Source of the DNA: an uncultured Bacteroidales bacterium
GTDB taxonomy: Bacteria > Bacteroidota > Bacteroidia > Bacteroidales > UBA932
NCBI GenBank assembly: GCA_905234795.1
Contig: CAJOIQ010000007.1
Span: 1-57,565 of the forward strand
Reading direction: 5' to 3'
DNA: 57,565 bases
The translations under genes were made by a program, and so were the position numbers. Shown piece after piece: positions 37,421-46,331 of this stretch; positions within the stretch are counted from its first letter, which is position 1, and every line of letters begins with the position of its first letter. The notes under the pieces are model-generated. The model saw only the letters and a program-made list of their open reading frames with translations, did no database searches and was not told the DNA's origin.

Positions 37421-38913
37421 AGACAGAACCGGTATACTTTGTCAATAATCTCCGTGTTGGCGTCAATCTCGCGGTTGGCATGCTCCACGGTAAAGGAAAG
37501 GGTTATACACTTGTCGTCGGGCGGAATCGCGTCAAGGTCCACATCCGATGTGACGGCGTTGCGGATCTCGATGGTAATGAGACCTGCGTTGGGATTGATG
37601 GTGGCGCTGGTGGGTGTAACGCTGAACAGGCTGGCCGCGCCTTCGGGATAAATCATGAGTTTGCCACCCACCGGAGTCTTGATGTACAGGGTTCCCTTGG
37701 CCACCTTACCGGGGATGAGCTTGGCGTCGTAATGGTCGCGGGAAGTCTCCTTGAGCTGGACCGTACTTTCATCCACAGTAAACTTCTGATCCACGGAGAC
37801 GGACTGGTCCGAGAAATCCACCACGTAGTCGGAACGGTCCCAGGGATGCACCGACAACGACAGTTGCAGGTTACCGCCACGGAGGAAGTATCCGTAGAGC
37901 GTCCAGGTGTGGTTGCGGGCAAAATCACCGGCGGCGGCCATGGTGAATTCGCGGAAGCGAGAATTGCCGTTGATGGTATAATAGATACGGCCTGTCAGTT
38001 TTTGGTCGGTCTCCCGGAAGTAGGTGTATTCCAGATCGGTCATGGTTCCGGCGGCCACGGCATCATCCAGCATCTGTTCATAGGTCACAGGATCCTGGTT
38101 GAGATAGATATAATTCTCGGGGGCCTCGTTTTCCCGGATCACCAGGTTCTGGTCACACGTATGTGTATACACAGAAGTGTCATAAGTACCGTCTTCCAGC
38201 TGCTTAATACCCGTGAGACCGGTAGTGAAAACATATTCCTGCTTGGGGAACTTGCCTCCGTAGATAGTGATTTTCTGAATGGAGACCTCTTCTTTTTCGG
38301 GCCCTTCGGTAGCCATGCGGCAGAAGACCATGCGCATGCGGGATACCGCCCGCTTCATGGATACGGCGTCCACCTTCAGGCGGGGAGAGCTGCCGTATAC
38401 ACTCAGGTTTTCACCCATGCCGCTCATGGGAAGCCCGTTGGCATCCACCGATGTCACCGGCTCCGTTACGCCAAAATGGTCATGGTTGTCTATCTGGCCC
38501 AGAACCGCTCCGTTAACGGTTTCCCAGTTGGAACTCCCGTTCAAACCTTGCAGGTCGATGGAGGCGGCGTTGGCCAGTACATACACGTCCACCGGGGGGC
38601 GTTTGTTGATAAAATTCCAGTCAACGGGGATGGTGTACCATTTCACCTGTTCTCCTTCCGGGAAGTCAGCGATGGGAAGGTAACCCACAGGCGTGTGTTC
38701 ATCGTCGTGGCGGAATACCCACACCGAGAGGGTATGGATGGCTTTTTCGGCCGTATCGGCCGACAACTCGGAGCCGGCCTTGGTGGAAGGGGTGAACGGA
38801 AACTCGATGCCGATGCTGAGCCCGGGACCCTCGGGTTCCGTCTCCTGGTTCCTGCGGCAGGAAAGGAGTAACAGGGCCGGCAGCAGCGCCCATATGAGCA
38901 TTCTCCACTTCAT
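37417..38913 (-). CDS. fimbrial accessory lipoprotein, module gene 1 of locus 2
   Basis: 498 residues; lipobox Cys19 (LLLLSC), T-K-A at 44-46. Beta-rich throughout: HTLSVWVFRHDD near 60, VDVYVLANAASIDL near 110, a KRAVSRMRMVF helix-strand near 190, and a C-terminal domain ending CITLSFTVEH, then EIDANTEIIDKVYRF, which matches the end of the locus 1 protein at 13856-15397. Same position in the conserved module of three large subunits, and similar in order and size to FimC of Porphyromonas gingivalis (analogy). It follows the upstream gene without any spacer and overlaps the downstream gene by four bases. Expected at the outer membrane or pilus tip. Confidence 0.78.
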   Translation of the reverse strand: MKWRMLIWALLPALLLLSCRRNQETEPEGPGLSIGIEFPFTPSTKAGSELSADTAEKAIHTLSVWVFRHDDEHTPVGYLPIADFPEGEQVKWYTIPVDWNFINKRPPVDVYVLANAASIDLQGLNGSSNWETVNGAVLGQIDNHDHFGVTEPVTSVDANGLPMSGMGENLSVYGSSPRLKVDAVSMKRAVSRMRMVFCRMATEGPEKEEVSIQKITIYGGKFPKQEYVFTTGLTGIKQLEDGTYDTSVYTHTCDQNLVIRENEAPENYIYLNQDPVTYEQMLDDAVAAGTMTDLEYTYFRETDQKLTGRIYYTINGNSRFREFTMAAAGDFARNHTWTLYGYFLRGGNLQLSLSVHPWDRSDYVVDFSDQSVSVDQKFTVDESTVQLKETSRDHYDAKLIPGKVAKGTLYIKTPVGGKLMIYPEGAASLFSVTPTSATINPNAGLITIEIRNAVTSDVDLDAIPPDDKCITLSFTVEHANREIDANTEIIDKVYRFCL

Positions 38914-40827
38914 CTAATCAAAAACCACATAGGATCCATGGGAGTAATACCAGTTGGTCACGCATTGTACGCCCAGCGCCAGCTGAGGGTCTCCGCCCTG
39001 CGGAATGCTCAGGTAAGCGTTGGCCAGGGTTTCCACGGTACAGTCCACTTGAGTATAATAGTCCGGCATGAACACCCGGTTCTTGGCCGCATTCTGGGAC
39101 GGCCCGGCCAGTTTCCCGGCCAGGTAGAACCGGCAGCCCGGCAGGATGACGCCGTCTTTTCCGGTAAACGCTGCGCCAGAGTCGTTGCGCAGTTCCAGAT
39201 AGAAGAAGACATCCCTGGCAACGGGGGTGGGCAGCACCAGCGTGCGCAACTGGGCCGACTTGGTGGTGGTGAGATACAATCCCTTCACCTCTCCGTCATA
39301 CATATAATATTCAAGGGCGTCCTGCGTGTCGTCGTCCACCAAGGGAGTAAAGTCGAAGTTCTGCTTGAACTGGCTTCCCAACACAATCCCCGTCACCGGG
39401 AAATTGGTTCCTGTGGCATTGCAGTTGGTGCCGGCATTGCCGTCGTTGTCGGGAAGGGTTGTGGCTTCGGCCTTCACCGTGGCCAGGAGCATGGCGCAGG
39501 CATACTGCAGCGGCCTGTCCAGGGCAACCGCATTGATTTTTCCCGTTACCACCTTGCCATCACTGTATTGGGCCAGGACCTCTTCCCAAGTGTCCAGATT
39601 GTATTTCTCGTAGATGTAACGGTCATAAGACACGCTCAGGTTGGTATTGACGTAGTAGTACAGGGACGGCATGTAGCAATAATGCGTGGTAGGAATCCAG
39701 CCATCCAGGCCTTCCGTTTTCAAGGAAAAGCCTGTAGCATCGTTCCACAGGAAAACCACCGATCCGGACGGAAGACCCGTCTTCACGGGAAAATCCTCAT
39801 CATTGACGTCATCCGTCAGGATATCCTGGGCCAGCGCAGCATTCACACGTGTCAGTAGCATTTCCCGCAACTGATTGTACAGATAACCGTAGGTGATGCT
39901 GGCCGATCCGTTATCATTGGAGAATTTGGCATCACGCGGGCCGTTGTCCTCGTGCGTATAAACCGTTGCCTCGGTGCTGTTATAGCCGTCCAGATGCTGT
40001 TTCAGGGTAGTAAGCCGGGCTTTCAGATGCCTTCCGTTGCCCGGAACGGCATCTCCGTTTCCGGTGAACTCCCGGAACCAGGCCTCGAGGTCGTCATCCC
40101 CCACCGATGCATCCCAGGACACCGACGCCTTGGATGATTCCCAGCGGTCGGTAATCCAGTAATAGTCATCCATCTCATATACGGCACCCTTCGCCACGCT
40201 GTTCAGCAGATCGGCCACATCCTGGGCGTCGGAGGCCGTCTCTACGGTAAAAATGGGATCCGGGGTAAAGAATATGGCACGGGCGCGCCGATAATCCAGA
40301 CCATCCAGGCCTTCTTCCAACAGGGAACCGTTCAGCATTTTTTCCTTCACCGGTGTAGAGGCCGCCAGCCGGGGAGCCCGGCCGTAGACCAGCACCGAAG
40401 AAGTGTTGGCCGGGAAGGAAATGGTACCCCTGGGATAGAAATGAGAGTGATTGGAAGAGATGATTCCCTCATGAAAGGCGCCGTCGGTATAGGCCTCGGT
40501 ATCCTGGCTGCCGGAAATGGAAGGCAGTCCCCTGGGAACGCCGATGGCACGGCTGTCGGCCACCACCAGGTTCTTGGAACCCGTAGAGAAAGGAATCACC
40601 TTGATGCCTTCCAGTCCACGGAAGGTGGCAACACCGGAAATCGGGTCCAGCTCGGTGATTTGGGAATAATCGGCTTTGGTGGTGAGCGGGTTCATCTCCC
40701 GAAAGGAGAAAGAGAACTCCACAGACACGCCATCTCCCGTTTCTCCGCCACCTTCGTCATCCCTGACGGAGCAGGTAACGGAAAAAAGGGTCATGAAACC
40801 CAGCAGTATGAAAAACCGGAATTTCAT
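38914..40827 (-). CDS. long fimbrillin-like lipoprotein of locus 2
   Basis: 637 residues; lipobox Cys19, T-K-A at 50-52. It is a shorter paralogue of the 871-residue protein at 41874-44489. Both have a segment on a featured residue-rich GLEGIKVIPF/GMEAVHLLAY stretch near 70-80, VLVYGRA/MVLYGKA near 145, a long middle part, then FYLELRNDSGAAFTG/IALEIRNDTGKDFWG followed by FYLAGKL/FYLIGKL and an NAYLSIPQGG/HAYLTMPDLR ending. This kind of long fimbrillin resembles Mfa1/FimA-type major subunits more than the short fimbrillins of locus 1. It lies three bases after the Mfa2-like anchor gene. Likely a shaft or major accessory subunit; which of the two paralogues forms the shaft is unknown. Confidence 0.78.
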   Translation of the reverse strand: MKFRFFILLGFMTLFSVTCSVRDDEGGGETGDGVSVEFSFSFREMNPLTTKADYSQITELDPISGVATFRGLEGIKVIPFSTGSKNLVVADSRAIGVPRGLPSISGSQDTEAYTDGAFHEGIISSNHSHFYPRGTISFPANTSSVLVYGRAPRLAASTPVKEKMLNGSLLEEGLDGLDYRRARAIFFTPDPIFTVETASDAQDVADLLNSVAKGAVYEMDDYYWITDRWESSKASVSWDASVGDDDLEAWFREFTGNGDAVPGNGRHLKARLTTLKQHLDGYNSTEATVYTHEDNGPRDAKFSNDNGSASITYGYLYNQLREMLLTRVNAALAQDILTDDVNDEDFPVKTGLPSGSVVFLWNDATGFSLKTEGLDGWIPTTHYCYMPSLYYYVNTNLSVSYDRYIYEKYNLDTWEEVLAQYSDGKVVTGKINAVALDRPLQYACAMLLATVKAEATTLPDNDGNAGTNCNATGTNFPVTGIVLGSQFKQNFDFTPLVDDDTQDALEYYMYDGEVKGLYLTTTKSAQLRTLVLPTPVARDVFFYLELRNDSGAAFTGKDGVILPGCRFYLAGKLAGPSQNAAKNRVFMPDYYTQVDCTVETLANAYLSIPQGGDPQLALGVQCVTNWYYSHGSYVVFD

Positions 40828-40830
40828 TTG

Positions 40831-41871
40831 TTACAGGTCCACTTCCCAATCCAGGCCCGGAGTCCAGTCCATCTGCACGGTTGTGGTCACCATTTGCTTG
40901 TAATCCCCTTGAGGCTCGGTAGCACCCTGTTTGGTCACCACACCGCGTACCACTTTCACCTGACCGGCCTTGAGGGGCATGCGTACGCCCAGCAGTGTTT
41001 CGGTAATGCTGCCGTCCTGCAGGGTGATATACACGCGGTACTGCCAAAGGGCGTGGTCGGCTGCCTCGGAGGTAAAGGGGTCGTCGGTATCAATGATGCT
41101 CTTGGTCCCGTCGGCTTCCCGGGAAGGGAACTGAACGGAGGCAAAACAGAGGGGATCTCCTGCCGGAGTGACCACCTGTTTGGTACGAATAATGGGAGTA
41201 TACTGGAAACGGTATGTGCTATCGGCCAAGTCGAAGTCCGTGGCGAAACCGGAGGTATATACCTGGACATTACGTACATGGCTGCCCAGCGTATCCAGGA
41301 CCAGCGTAGCGGCGCAGTTCACCATGAACAAGCCCACGTTGAACTGCTGGTCCACGCCTTCCTGGATGTCCATGAGCTTGCGGGCCGAGAATATACCCGC
41401 GGTGTGGGAATCCAGCGTATCCCGGATTTCCTGATGCAGGCGGGCAGTATGGCATTTCTCGTCATTCACCAGGCTCACCAGCGGATTCTCCTCCAGATTG
41501 GCGGCGGCCAGGTGCATGTACTTGCGCACGGGGATATACAGGGTATAGCTGGACTGGCTGGCATCCATCACATGAGTCTCGTGGTGCAGACGCAGAGAAT
41601 CTCCTTCCACATCGTAGAACGACAGGTTTACGTCGTGGGCATTATCCACAAACACTTTCTGGAGTTCCTGTTGCAGCGCAGCTTGCACCGACACCTCGGA
41701 CGCCAGGACCAGCTGTGTCTTGAGCTCCGTGGTCATGTTGGTCACCAGTTTCAGCTGGTAATCCAGGGTGTAATCGGTCTCACAGTCACGCATATCCTCA
41801 TCCACGAGGCCACAGCCCGCAAAGGCTGCAACCCCGAGGAGAAGGAAGAATATGCGTGTGAAGAGTTTCAC
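40831..41871 (-). CDS. FimB/Mfa2 family fimbrial anchor lipoprotein
   Basis: 346 residues. The signal ends FAGC (Cys20) and is followed by GLVDEDMRDCETDYTLDYQL, the Cys-containing opening typical of the FimB/Mfa2 family, where Mfa2 of Porphyromonas anchors the pilus to the outer membrane and limits its length. Two-domain beta-sandwich pattern: VNLSFYDVEGDSL, YIPVRKYMHLAAANLE near 115, a second half with YRVYITLQDGSITETL near 285, and a C-terminal VQMDWTPGLDWEVDL strand. It lacks the T-K-A motif found in the polymerising subunits, as expected for a non-polymerised anchor. It sits between the two long fimbrillin-like genes. Locus 1 has no obvious Mfa2 homologue, so its DUF5119 protein may serve that role. 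Confidence 0.85.
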   Translation of the reverse strand: MKLFTRIFFLLLGVAAFAGCGLVDEDMRDCETDYTLDYQLKLVTNMTTELKTQLVLASEVSVQAALQQELQKVFVDNAHDVNLSFYDVEGDSLRLHHETHVMDASQSSYTLYIPVRKYMHLAAANLEENPLVSLVNDEKCHTARLHQEIRDTLDSHTAGIFSARKLMDIQEGVDQQFNVGLFMVNCAATLVLDTLGSHVRNVQVYTSGFATDFDLADSTYRFQYTPIIRTKQVVTPAGDPLCFASVQFPSREADGTKSIIDTDDPFTSEAADHALWQYRVYITLQDGSITETLLGVRMPLKAGQVKVVRGVVTKQGATEPQGDYKQMVTTTVQMDWTPGLDWEVDL

Positions 41872-41873
41872 AA

Positions 41874-44489
41874 TTAATTGCCGGAGGTGGTATCGGAAAT
41901 GTCTTTATCGCCGATGGTCACGTTGTATTCCAGACCGGTCTGCCAAGTCATATCGATGACCAGGCCCATGGTAATCTGGCTGGAACGGAGGTCGGGCATG
42001 GTAAGGTAGGCATGCTGCAGCGCATATTTGTCCAGAACGATATTGGCCGTAGTCACATAGTTCTGCATGAATACGCGGGGGGCGTCCACCGTGCTGCCGT
42101 CCTGGGTCTTGTACGGCGGGTAATTGTAATGGGTGTTAGCCGTGAGGTTGAAGCCGCTGGGCTTTTTAGCCGTCTTCATATCCAGTTTACCAATCAGGTA
42201 GAACGTTCCGCCGTTACGGACCAGGTTCAGTTCTCCCCAGAAGTCCTTGCCGGTGTCGTTCCGGATTTCGAGGGCGATATACACGTCGGATTGTTTGTCG
42301 GCGGCCAGGGTGGCGTCGTAGTTGTCCCAGGCAAAGGTGTAGATGGGGCTGTTGTTGGAGCCGATGACATAGTCATTATCCCGGATGACTTTGTCATAAA
42401 TCATCTTGTCGAACGGGTTTTTGTCGAACTTGACAGCCCCTCCCTTGTCGTCGGTAAACAGTTTGGCGTTTTCATCCCATTTCCATACCAAATTGACATC
42501 GTCGGCAGACCGGGTATAGTCCCAGCACACCGTATTGGGCTGACCGCCCACCACAATGCCGGTAACCACAAATCCCGTATTCGACTTGGTATTGAGCTTG
42601 ATTATATTGTTCTGCTCCCCAGGATGGATATAGGCATTGTTATCTTCAAGTTCGGTAAGATCTTCCTTATATTTCACCGTGGTCTTGAGCAGGGCAGTAC
42701 CGTAGTTGATATGGTTCACCATGGCCACGCTGCGGGTGGTGGAAGTCACTCCTCCCTGCGTCCAGTTATTTGCTTCCCAGGAATAGCCATCCCATGCTGT
42801 TACCGAACTCGGGAAAGAAGTCACGACGTTGTTGTTCACATAGATGGGAGAATTGCCATAGTACATGAGCTCCGGCGGATAACGGTAGTTGGTAATAGGG
42901 AAGGTTGTGTTTCCCATTCCATAGGCCGGGATATCGGTCTCATATTCAAAGGTATCCACGCTCTTCTTGGCGGCATCCACGTCGTTGATGACGTTGCATG
43001 CCAGGCAGGCGGCGCCATAGGGAAGGCCCAGGTTCACCGGGAAACCTTTGTTGCTCCCCACGGAGAAGAAGGTCTCGTCAATCAGTTTGATCTTTGTAAG
43101 ATTGGCTTCCCAGTTGGAAGGAGGGCCCGCCAGTTCGGCCATCTTGATGAAAGTAGAGACGTCAATCTTGGTCAGGTCGGCCACCTTCACCTTTACGGTC
43201 TCTCCGGTTTCCGTATCCTCCTGCTCCTCTTCATTGAAGACGGGAACGAAGTACAGTTTACCGCCAGAATAATAGAAGATGGTCTCTATGCGGCGCTGAA
43301 TCTCGACTGCCAACTGCCTGGCCACCTCTTCCTCCCAGCCGGTAGGATCGGCAGTTGCCACCTTGTGGACAATGGTATACAGGTCGTCCATCATGCGCAG
43401 GATAGAACCCGCCGATCCGGAACGCAGTTCCTTATAGCTCCCTCTCTCAGCGATGGTAGTGATGGCCGAATAGGCACTTCCCAACGCTTCTCCCAGCGCA
43501 GAAAGCGCCATATTGGGAGTAGGGACGGTATTGGGATTGGTAGATCCGTTGTTGTCGTACATATAGTCGTACATCTTTCCCAGCTGTTTCCAAGAAAGCT
43601 GTCCGCAATGGAACACATAGTCACCATTGACCTTGCCGTTCGTCAGAACCTTGGGAGTCCCTGACGTCACATTCTCTGTATAGGTGAAACTACCGTCGGT
43701 ATCCGACACGGATTTTGTATACTCACCGGTGGCAGTGCCCACCTTGAAAGCCGGCGTACCGGCGTCAATGGGCCACCAGAAAGCATAGCTTCTGTCTATA
43801 TTTCCAGTTGCATTCACCCAGAAATTCACCTCATCCACCAAACCAGTAGACATCAGATAGTTCAGGCAGCGGGAAAAGACAAACGTAGCTGCGTCAAAAG
43901 CGTCCTGGCTAGAAAGGCGGGGCACCAGGGAGAACTGGATGGTATTCAGATCCTCTACATTACCTGTAGTGGCCACGGCACCCTGGAGGTCGCTGGAATA
44001 ATCCTTTTTGGCCTTTCCGTACAGGACCATGGCATTGGTACCCAGAGGAAGGGCCAGCTGAATAGTACGCGAAGCCTTATCGCTGTCCACATCTCCGCGA
44101 CTGAACAGAGTTCCCAGGTCAAAGTCTCTAAGAGCGGGGAACTTCCTCACTTTTTCCACCTCGGTTTCCACTCCTTCAACTTCTTCTGTAGCGGTATAGT
44201 GCTCGGAAGGGAGATAATAGAAATTGCGTTCTCCCAGATTGTAGGCCAGCAGGTGTACGGCTTCCATCCCAAGGAAAGCAGGATTGTCGCCTGACTGGGC
44301 AAACTCGGCCGTAGTTTTTGTCTGGTTATTGCCCGTGGCGGGAGTACCAAGGTTCAGCACAAATTCGGCCTTCACCGTATTGGCATCGGCATCGTACGTG
44401 GGATTGACAGTGACATTGTCTTTCTCACGGTGGCAGGACCATGCTGCGGTAAGCACAATCGCGCTCAAAAAGACAAGTTTAGTTTTCAT
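41874..44489 (-). CDS. long fimbrillin-like lipoprotein, likely major subunit of locus 2
   Basis: 871 residues; lipobox Cys19 (AAWSC), N-terminal KAEFVLNLGTPATGNNQ then T-K-T at 57-59. Paralogue of the 637-residue protein two genes downstream (see the shared ELRNDSG/EIRNDTG and AYLSIP/AYLTMP segments), with about 230 extra residues mainly in the middle (WEEEVARQLAVEIQRR and the following region). It ends VIDMTWQTGLEYNVTIG and a short polar tail. As the second gene of the operon, directly after the OmpA/DUF3575 gene, it holds the position usual for the major shaft protein. No adhesion motif is recognisable. Unusually long for a shaft fimbrillin (family members are often 350-560 residues). Confidence 0.78.
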   Translation of the reverse strand: MKTKLVFLSAIVLTAAWSCHREKDNVTVNPTYDADANTVKAEFVLNLGTPATGNNQTKTTAEFAQSGDNPAFLGMEAVHLLAYNLGERNFYYLPSEHYTATEEVEGVETEVEKVRKFPALRDFDLGTLFSRGDVDSDKASRTIQLALPLGTNAMVLYGKAKKDYSSDLQGAVATTGNVEDLNTIQFSLVPRLSSQDAFDAATFVFSRCLNYLMSTGLVDEVNFWVNATGNIDRSYAFWWPIDAGTPAFKVGTATGEYTKSVSDTDGSFTYTENVTSGTPKVLTNGKVNGDYVFHCGQLSWKQLGKMYDYMYDNNGSTNPNTVPTPNMALSALGEALGSAYSAITTIAERGSYKELRSGSAGSILRMMDDLYTIVHKVATADPTGWEEEVARQLAVEIQRRIETIFYYSGGKLYFVPVFNEEEQEDTETGETVKVKVADLTKIDVSTFIKMAELAGPPSNWEANLTKIKLIDETFFSVGSNKGFPVNLGLPYGAACLACNVINDVDAAKKSVDTFEYETDIPAYGMGNTTFPITNYRYPPELMYYGNSPIYVNNNVVTSFPSSVTAWDGYSWEANNWTQGGVTSTTRSVAMVNHINYGTALLKTTVKYKEDLTELEDNNAYIHPGEQNNIIKLNTKSNTGFVVTGIVVGGQPNTVCWDYTRSADDVNLVWKWDENAKLFTDDKGGAVKFDKNPFDKMIYDKVIRDNDYVIGSNNSPIYTFAWDNYDATLAADKQSDVYIALEIRNDTGKDFWGELNLVRNGGTFYLIGKLDMKTAKKPSGFNLTANTHYNYPPYKTQDGSTVDAPRVFMQNYVTTANIVLDKYALQHAYLTMPDLRSSQITMGLVIDMTWQTGLEYNVTIGDKDISDTTSGN

Positions 44490-44501
44490 AAGCTATCAGT
44501 T

Positions 44502-46163
44502 TTATTGTTTCATTATCTCTTTCCAGGCCTCGTACTCCTTGCGGGCAGGGCCATAAGTTTCAATTCCTTTCAGGTTTTCCCGGGCGGCTTCGGAGCCCAT
44601 GCGGGCAGCCTTCTGCAGCAGGCCGATGGCCCGGGCCTCGGCATCCTGGTCCTTGTTGTCCAGAGCCGTGAAGTACAGGGCTACGCCATAGGCGTTGGTG
44701 GCCTCGGCATCCTCTTCCACACGGCTCAGCAGGGTTTCATCGGCCTCCACGGCCCGTATGGCATCGTGATAGCGCTTGCCCTTGAGCAGCTCCATCACGT
44801 TCGTATTCCACTTCTGGGTTGTGGGCTCCGGCCGGTTGCTGTAATAGATGCGGATGTAGCCGGAATTGCGCTGGTCGGCCAGGAATTCTTCCTTTACCTC
44901 TTTATATAACTGGGGATCGGCCTTGATGAGGCGCTCCCGTTTGTCGGGATCGGGCTCGTTGTCCAGGATTTCCAGGAGTTTCCGGTGGCCTTCCGGCTGA
45001 GCTTCCACCTGCGCTCGGAACCAGTCCCAGGCTTCTCCCTTGCCGATAACCTCGAAGCAGCGGCGGCTCACGAAGGTTTTCTCATTCAGATAATTGGCCA
45101 CGGCGCGGGCACGGCGCACAGACAGGGAGTCGTTGAGCTCCTGCGGGCCGTCGATGGAGGCCAGGCCCACGATGGAAATGAGGAGTTCCTCGGTAGTCTC
45201 GGCGTCCCGGATGGTCTCGATGGCCTTTTGCAGCTGGTCCAGCACCCTGGCGTTGCGGTGCAGGTCTTTTACCGGTTTAAGGGGATATTCCCGCTTGAGG
45301 ACGTCGCTGGACTCGGCAAAGTTGATGTACATCAGACTGTCGCGGCCCGGACGGGTGAGGTAATCCAGCGGACGGTATTTTTCTATAGGGATGACCCAGT
45401 CGTTATCCTGTGCCAGGTGGTCGGCCTCCGTCACGGGAGCCTGAACATCCTTCAGGTGCACCACAAAGGCTACGGGCGGGGTGAGCACCGTAATGGTGTC
45501 TCGGCCGGAGACTACCATCCGGGAAGGCGCGGCAGCCTGGTGCTTATCCTTGCCTACCGGGTTCCAGGCCACATTCACGGCCAGTTTGGGCACCACGCCC
45601 ACTTTGCGGTCCTCGGCCAGCTTGGTGCCGCAGTGCGGGCAGTCGTAACGGTCGTAGGCCGCCAGGCCCATGGCCGCACCGGCTTCCAGTTCCAGACGCC
45701 AGTGGTCCCACGGCCACCAGGCGTAACCCACAAACAGGCCGCCGCCCCAGAAGGAACCCTGCAGGCGGAAGTCCTTGGCGTCGGGATACAGGCCGAAGGG
45801 GAAGGTTACGTTTCCTATATTATAGTGGGTATATACGGCGTCGGCCCCGGCAAAGAAGCCCCGGAACACCTGGTTCACATAATAACGGACCTCGGGAACC
45901 ACGGCGAAGTTGCGCCAGTGGGTGGCGTCGGCAGTGTCCCAGTCCCAGGCCAGCCATCGGGGCCATGCCTTGAGGCCGGCATCCACGCCCACGCTCCAAT
46001 GTTCCCCAGTTTGCAGTTCAAAACCCAGGTTGGGCTCGGCCACGGCATCCCAAAGCACGTTGGTACGTACGGAAATCTCCTGGGCGAGCCCCTTGGGGGA
46101 ACCTGCCAGAAGGAGGATACAGGAAACAAAAATACCTGCGCCAAACCGTGTGTTTTTCAACAT
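44502..46163 (-). CDS. DUF3575 barrel plus OmpA-like protein, first gene of fimbrial locus 2
   Basis: 553 residues with a signal peptide (about 1-27, ending GLAQ). The N-terminal half (28-190) is a DUF3575-type beta-barrel (EISVRTNVLWDAVAEPNLGFEL, VVPEVRYYVNQ, FWGGGLFVGYAWW) with a CPHCG pair near residue 176. The second half has an OmpA-like domain near 330-365 (VGLASIDGPQELNDSLSVRR followed by RAVANYL) that should bind peptidoglycan, then a TPR/Sel1-like helical tail (YGVALYFTALDN, GLLQKAARMGSEAARENLKG). Compared with the locus 1 opener the order of the two domains is reversed. It is divergent from a sensor-kinase operon with 168 bases between, so the two may be co-regulated. Confidence 0.85.
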   Translation of the reverse strand: MLKNTRFGAGIFVSCILLLAGSPKGLAQEISVRTNVLWDAVAEPNLGFELQTGEHWSVGVDAGLKAWPRWLAWDWDTADATHWRNFAVVPEVRYYVNQVFRGFFAGADAVYTHYNIGNVTFPFGLYPDAKDFRLQGSFWGGGLFVGYAWWPWDHWRLELEAGAAMGLAAYDRYDCPHCGTKLAEDRKVGVVPKLAVNVAWNPVGKDKHQAAAPSRMVVSGRDTITVLTPPVAFVVHLKDVQAPVTEADHLAQDNDWVIPIEKYRPLDYLTRPGRDSLMYINFAESSDVLKREYPLKPVKDLHRNARVLDQLQKAIETIRDAETTEELLISIVGLASIDGPQELNDSLSVRRARAVANYLNEKTFVSRRCFEVIGKGEAWDWFRAQVEAQPEGHRKLLEILDNEPDPDKRERLIKADPQLYKEVKEEFLADQRNSGYIRIYYSNRPEPTTQKWNTNVMELLKGKRYHDAIRAVEADETLLSRVEEDAEATNAYGVALYFTALDNKDQDAEARAIGLLQKAARMGSEAARENLKGIETYGPARKEYEAWKEIMKQ

Positions 46164-46191
46164 TGGGCCAAGTGCACTATATGATTAACTG

Positions 46192-46199
46192 CAAATGTA
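46192..46199 (-). promoter_or_regulatory. -7 element of fimbrial locus 2
   Basis: Minus-strand TACATTTG matches TAnnTTTG, 28 bases before the ATG at 46163. A TTTG lies upstream but at a short spacing of about 15 bases, so the -33 part is uncertain. Confidence 0.45.
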
Positions 46200-46284
46200 A
46201 CCAATTTTTTCAAACAAACAAACCCTTATTAAAAACTATTAAAAACCAGCTTCTGGATACATTGTTGATTATTATTCCTAAGCT

Positions 46285-46316
46285 ATTGTATTTGCAACTG
46301 TTAATTATTATCTTTG
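46285..46316 (+). promoter_or_regulatory. promoter of the sensor-kinase operon
   Basis: ATTG at 46285-46288, 20 bases, then TATCTTTG at 46309-46316; the ATG follows at 46332. It faces away from the locus 2 promoter in the same 168-base region. Confidence 0.6.
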
Positions 46317-46331
46317 TAGCTAACCTAATAT

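Noticed and set aside
38740..38790. Possible further hairpin-element core (CGGCCGTATCGGCCGAC) in the 498-residue fimbrial gene
   Set aside because: No flanking inverted arms and no A-rich stretch before GGCCGATG; ordinary coding sequence for the T-K-A region.
43437..43480. GCTCCCTC and GATGGCCGA motifs near each other in the 871-residue subunit gene
   Set aside because: Order and spacing differ from the element core and no inverted arms surround them; probably chance.
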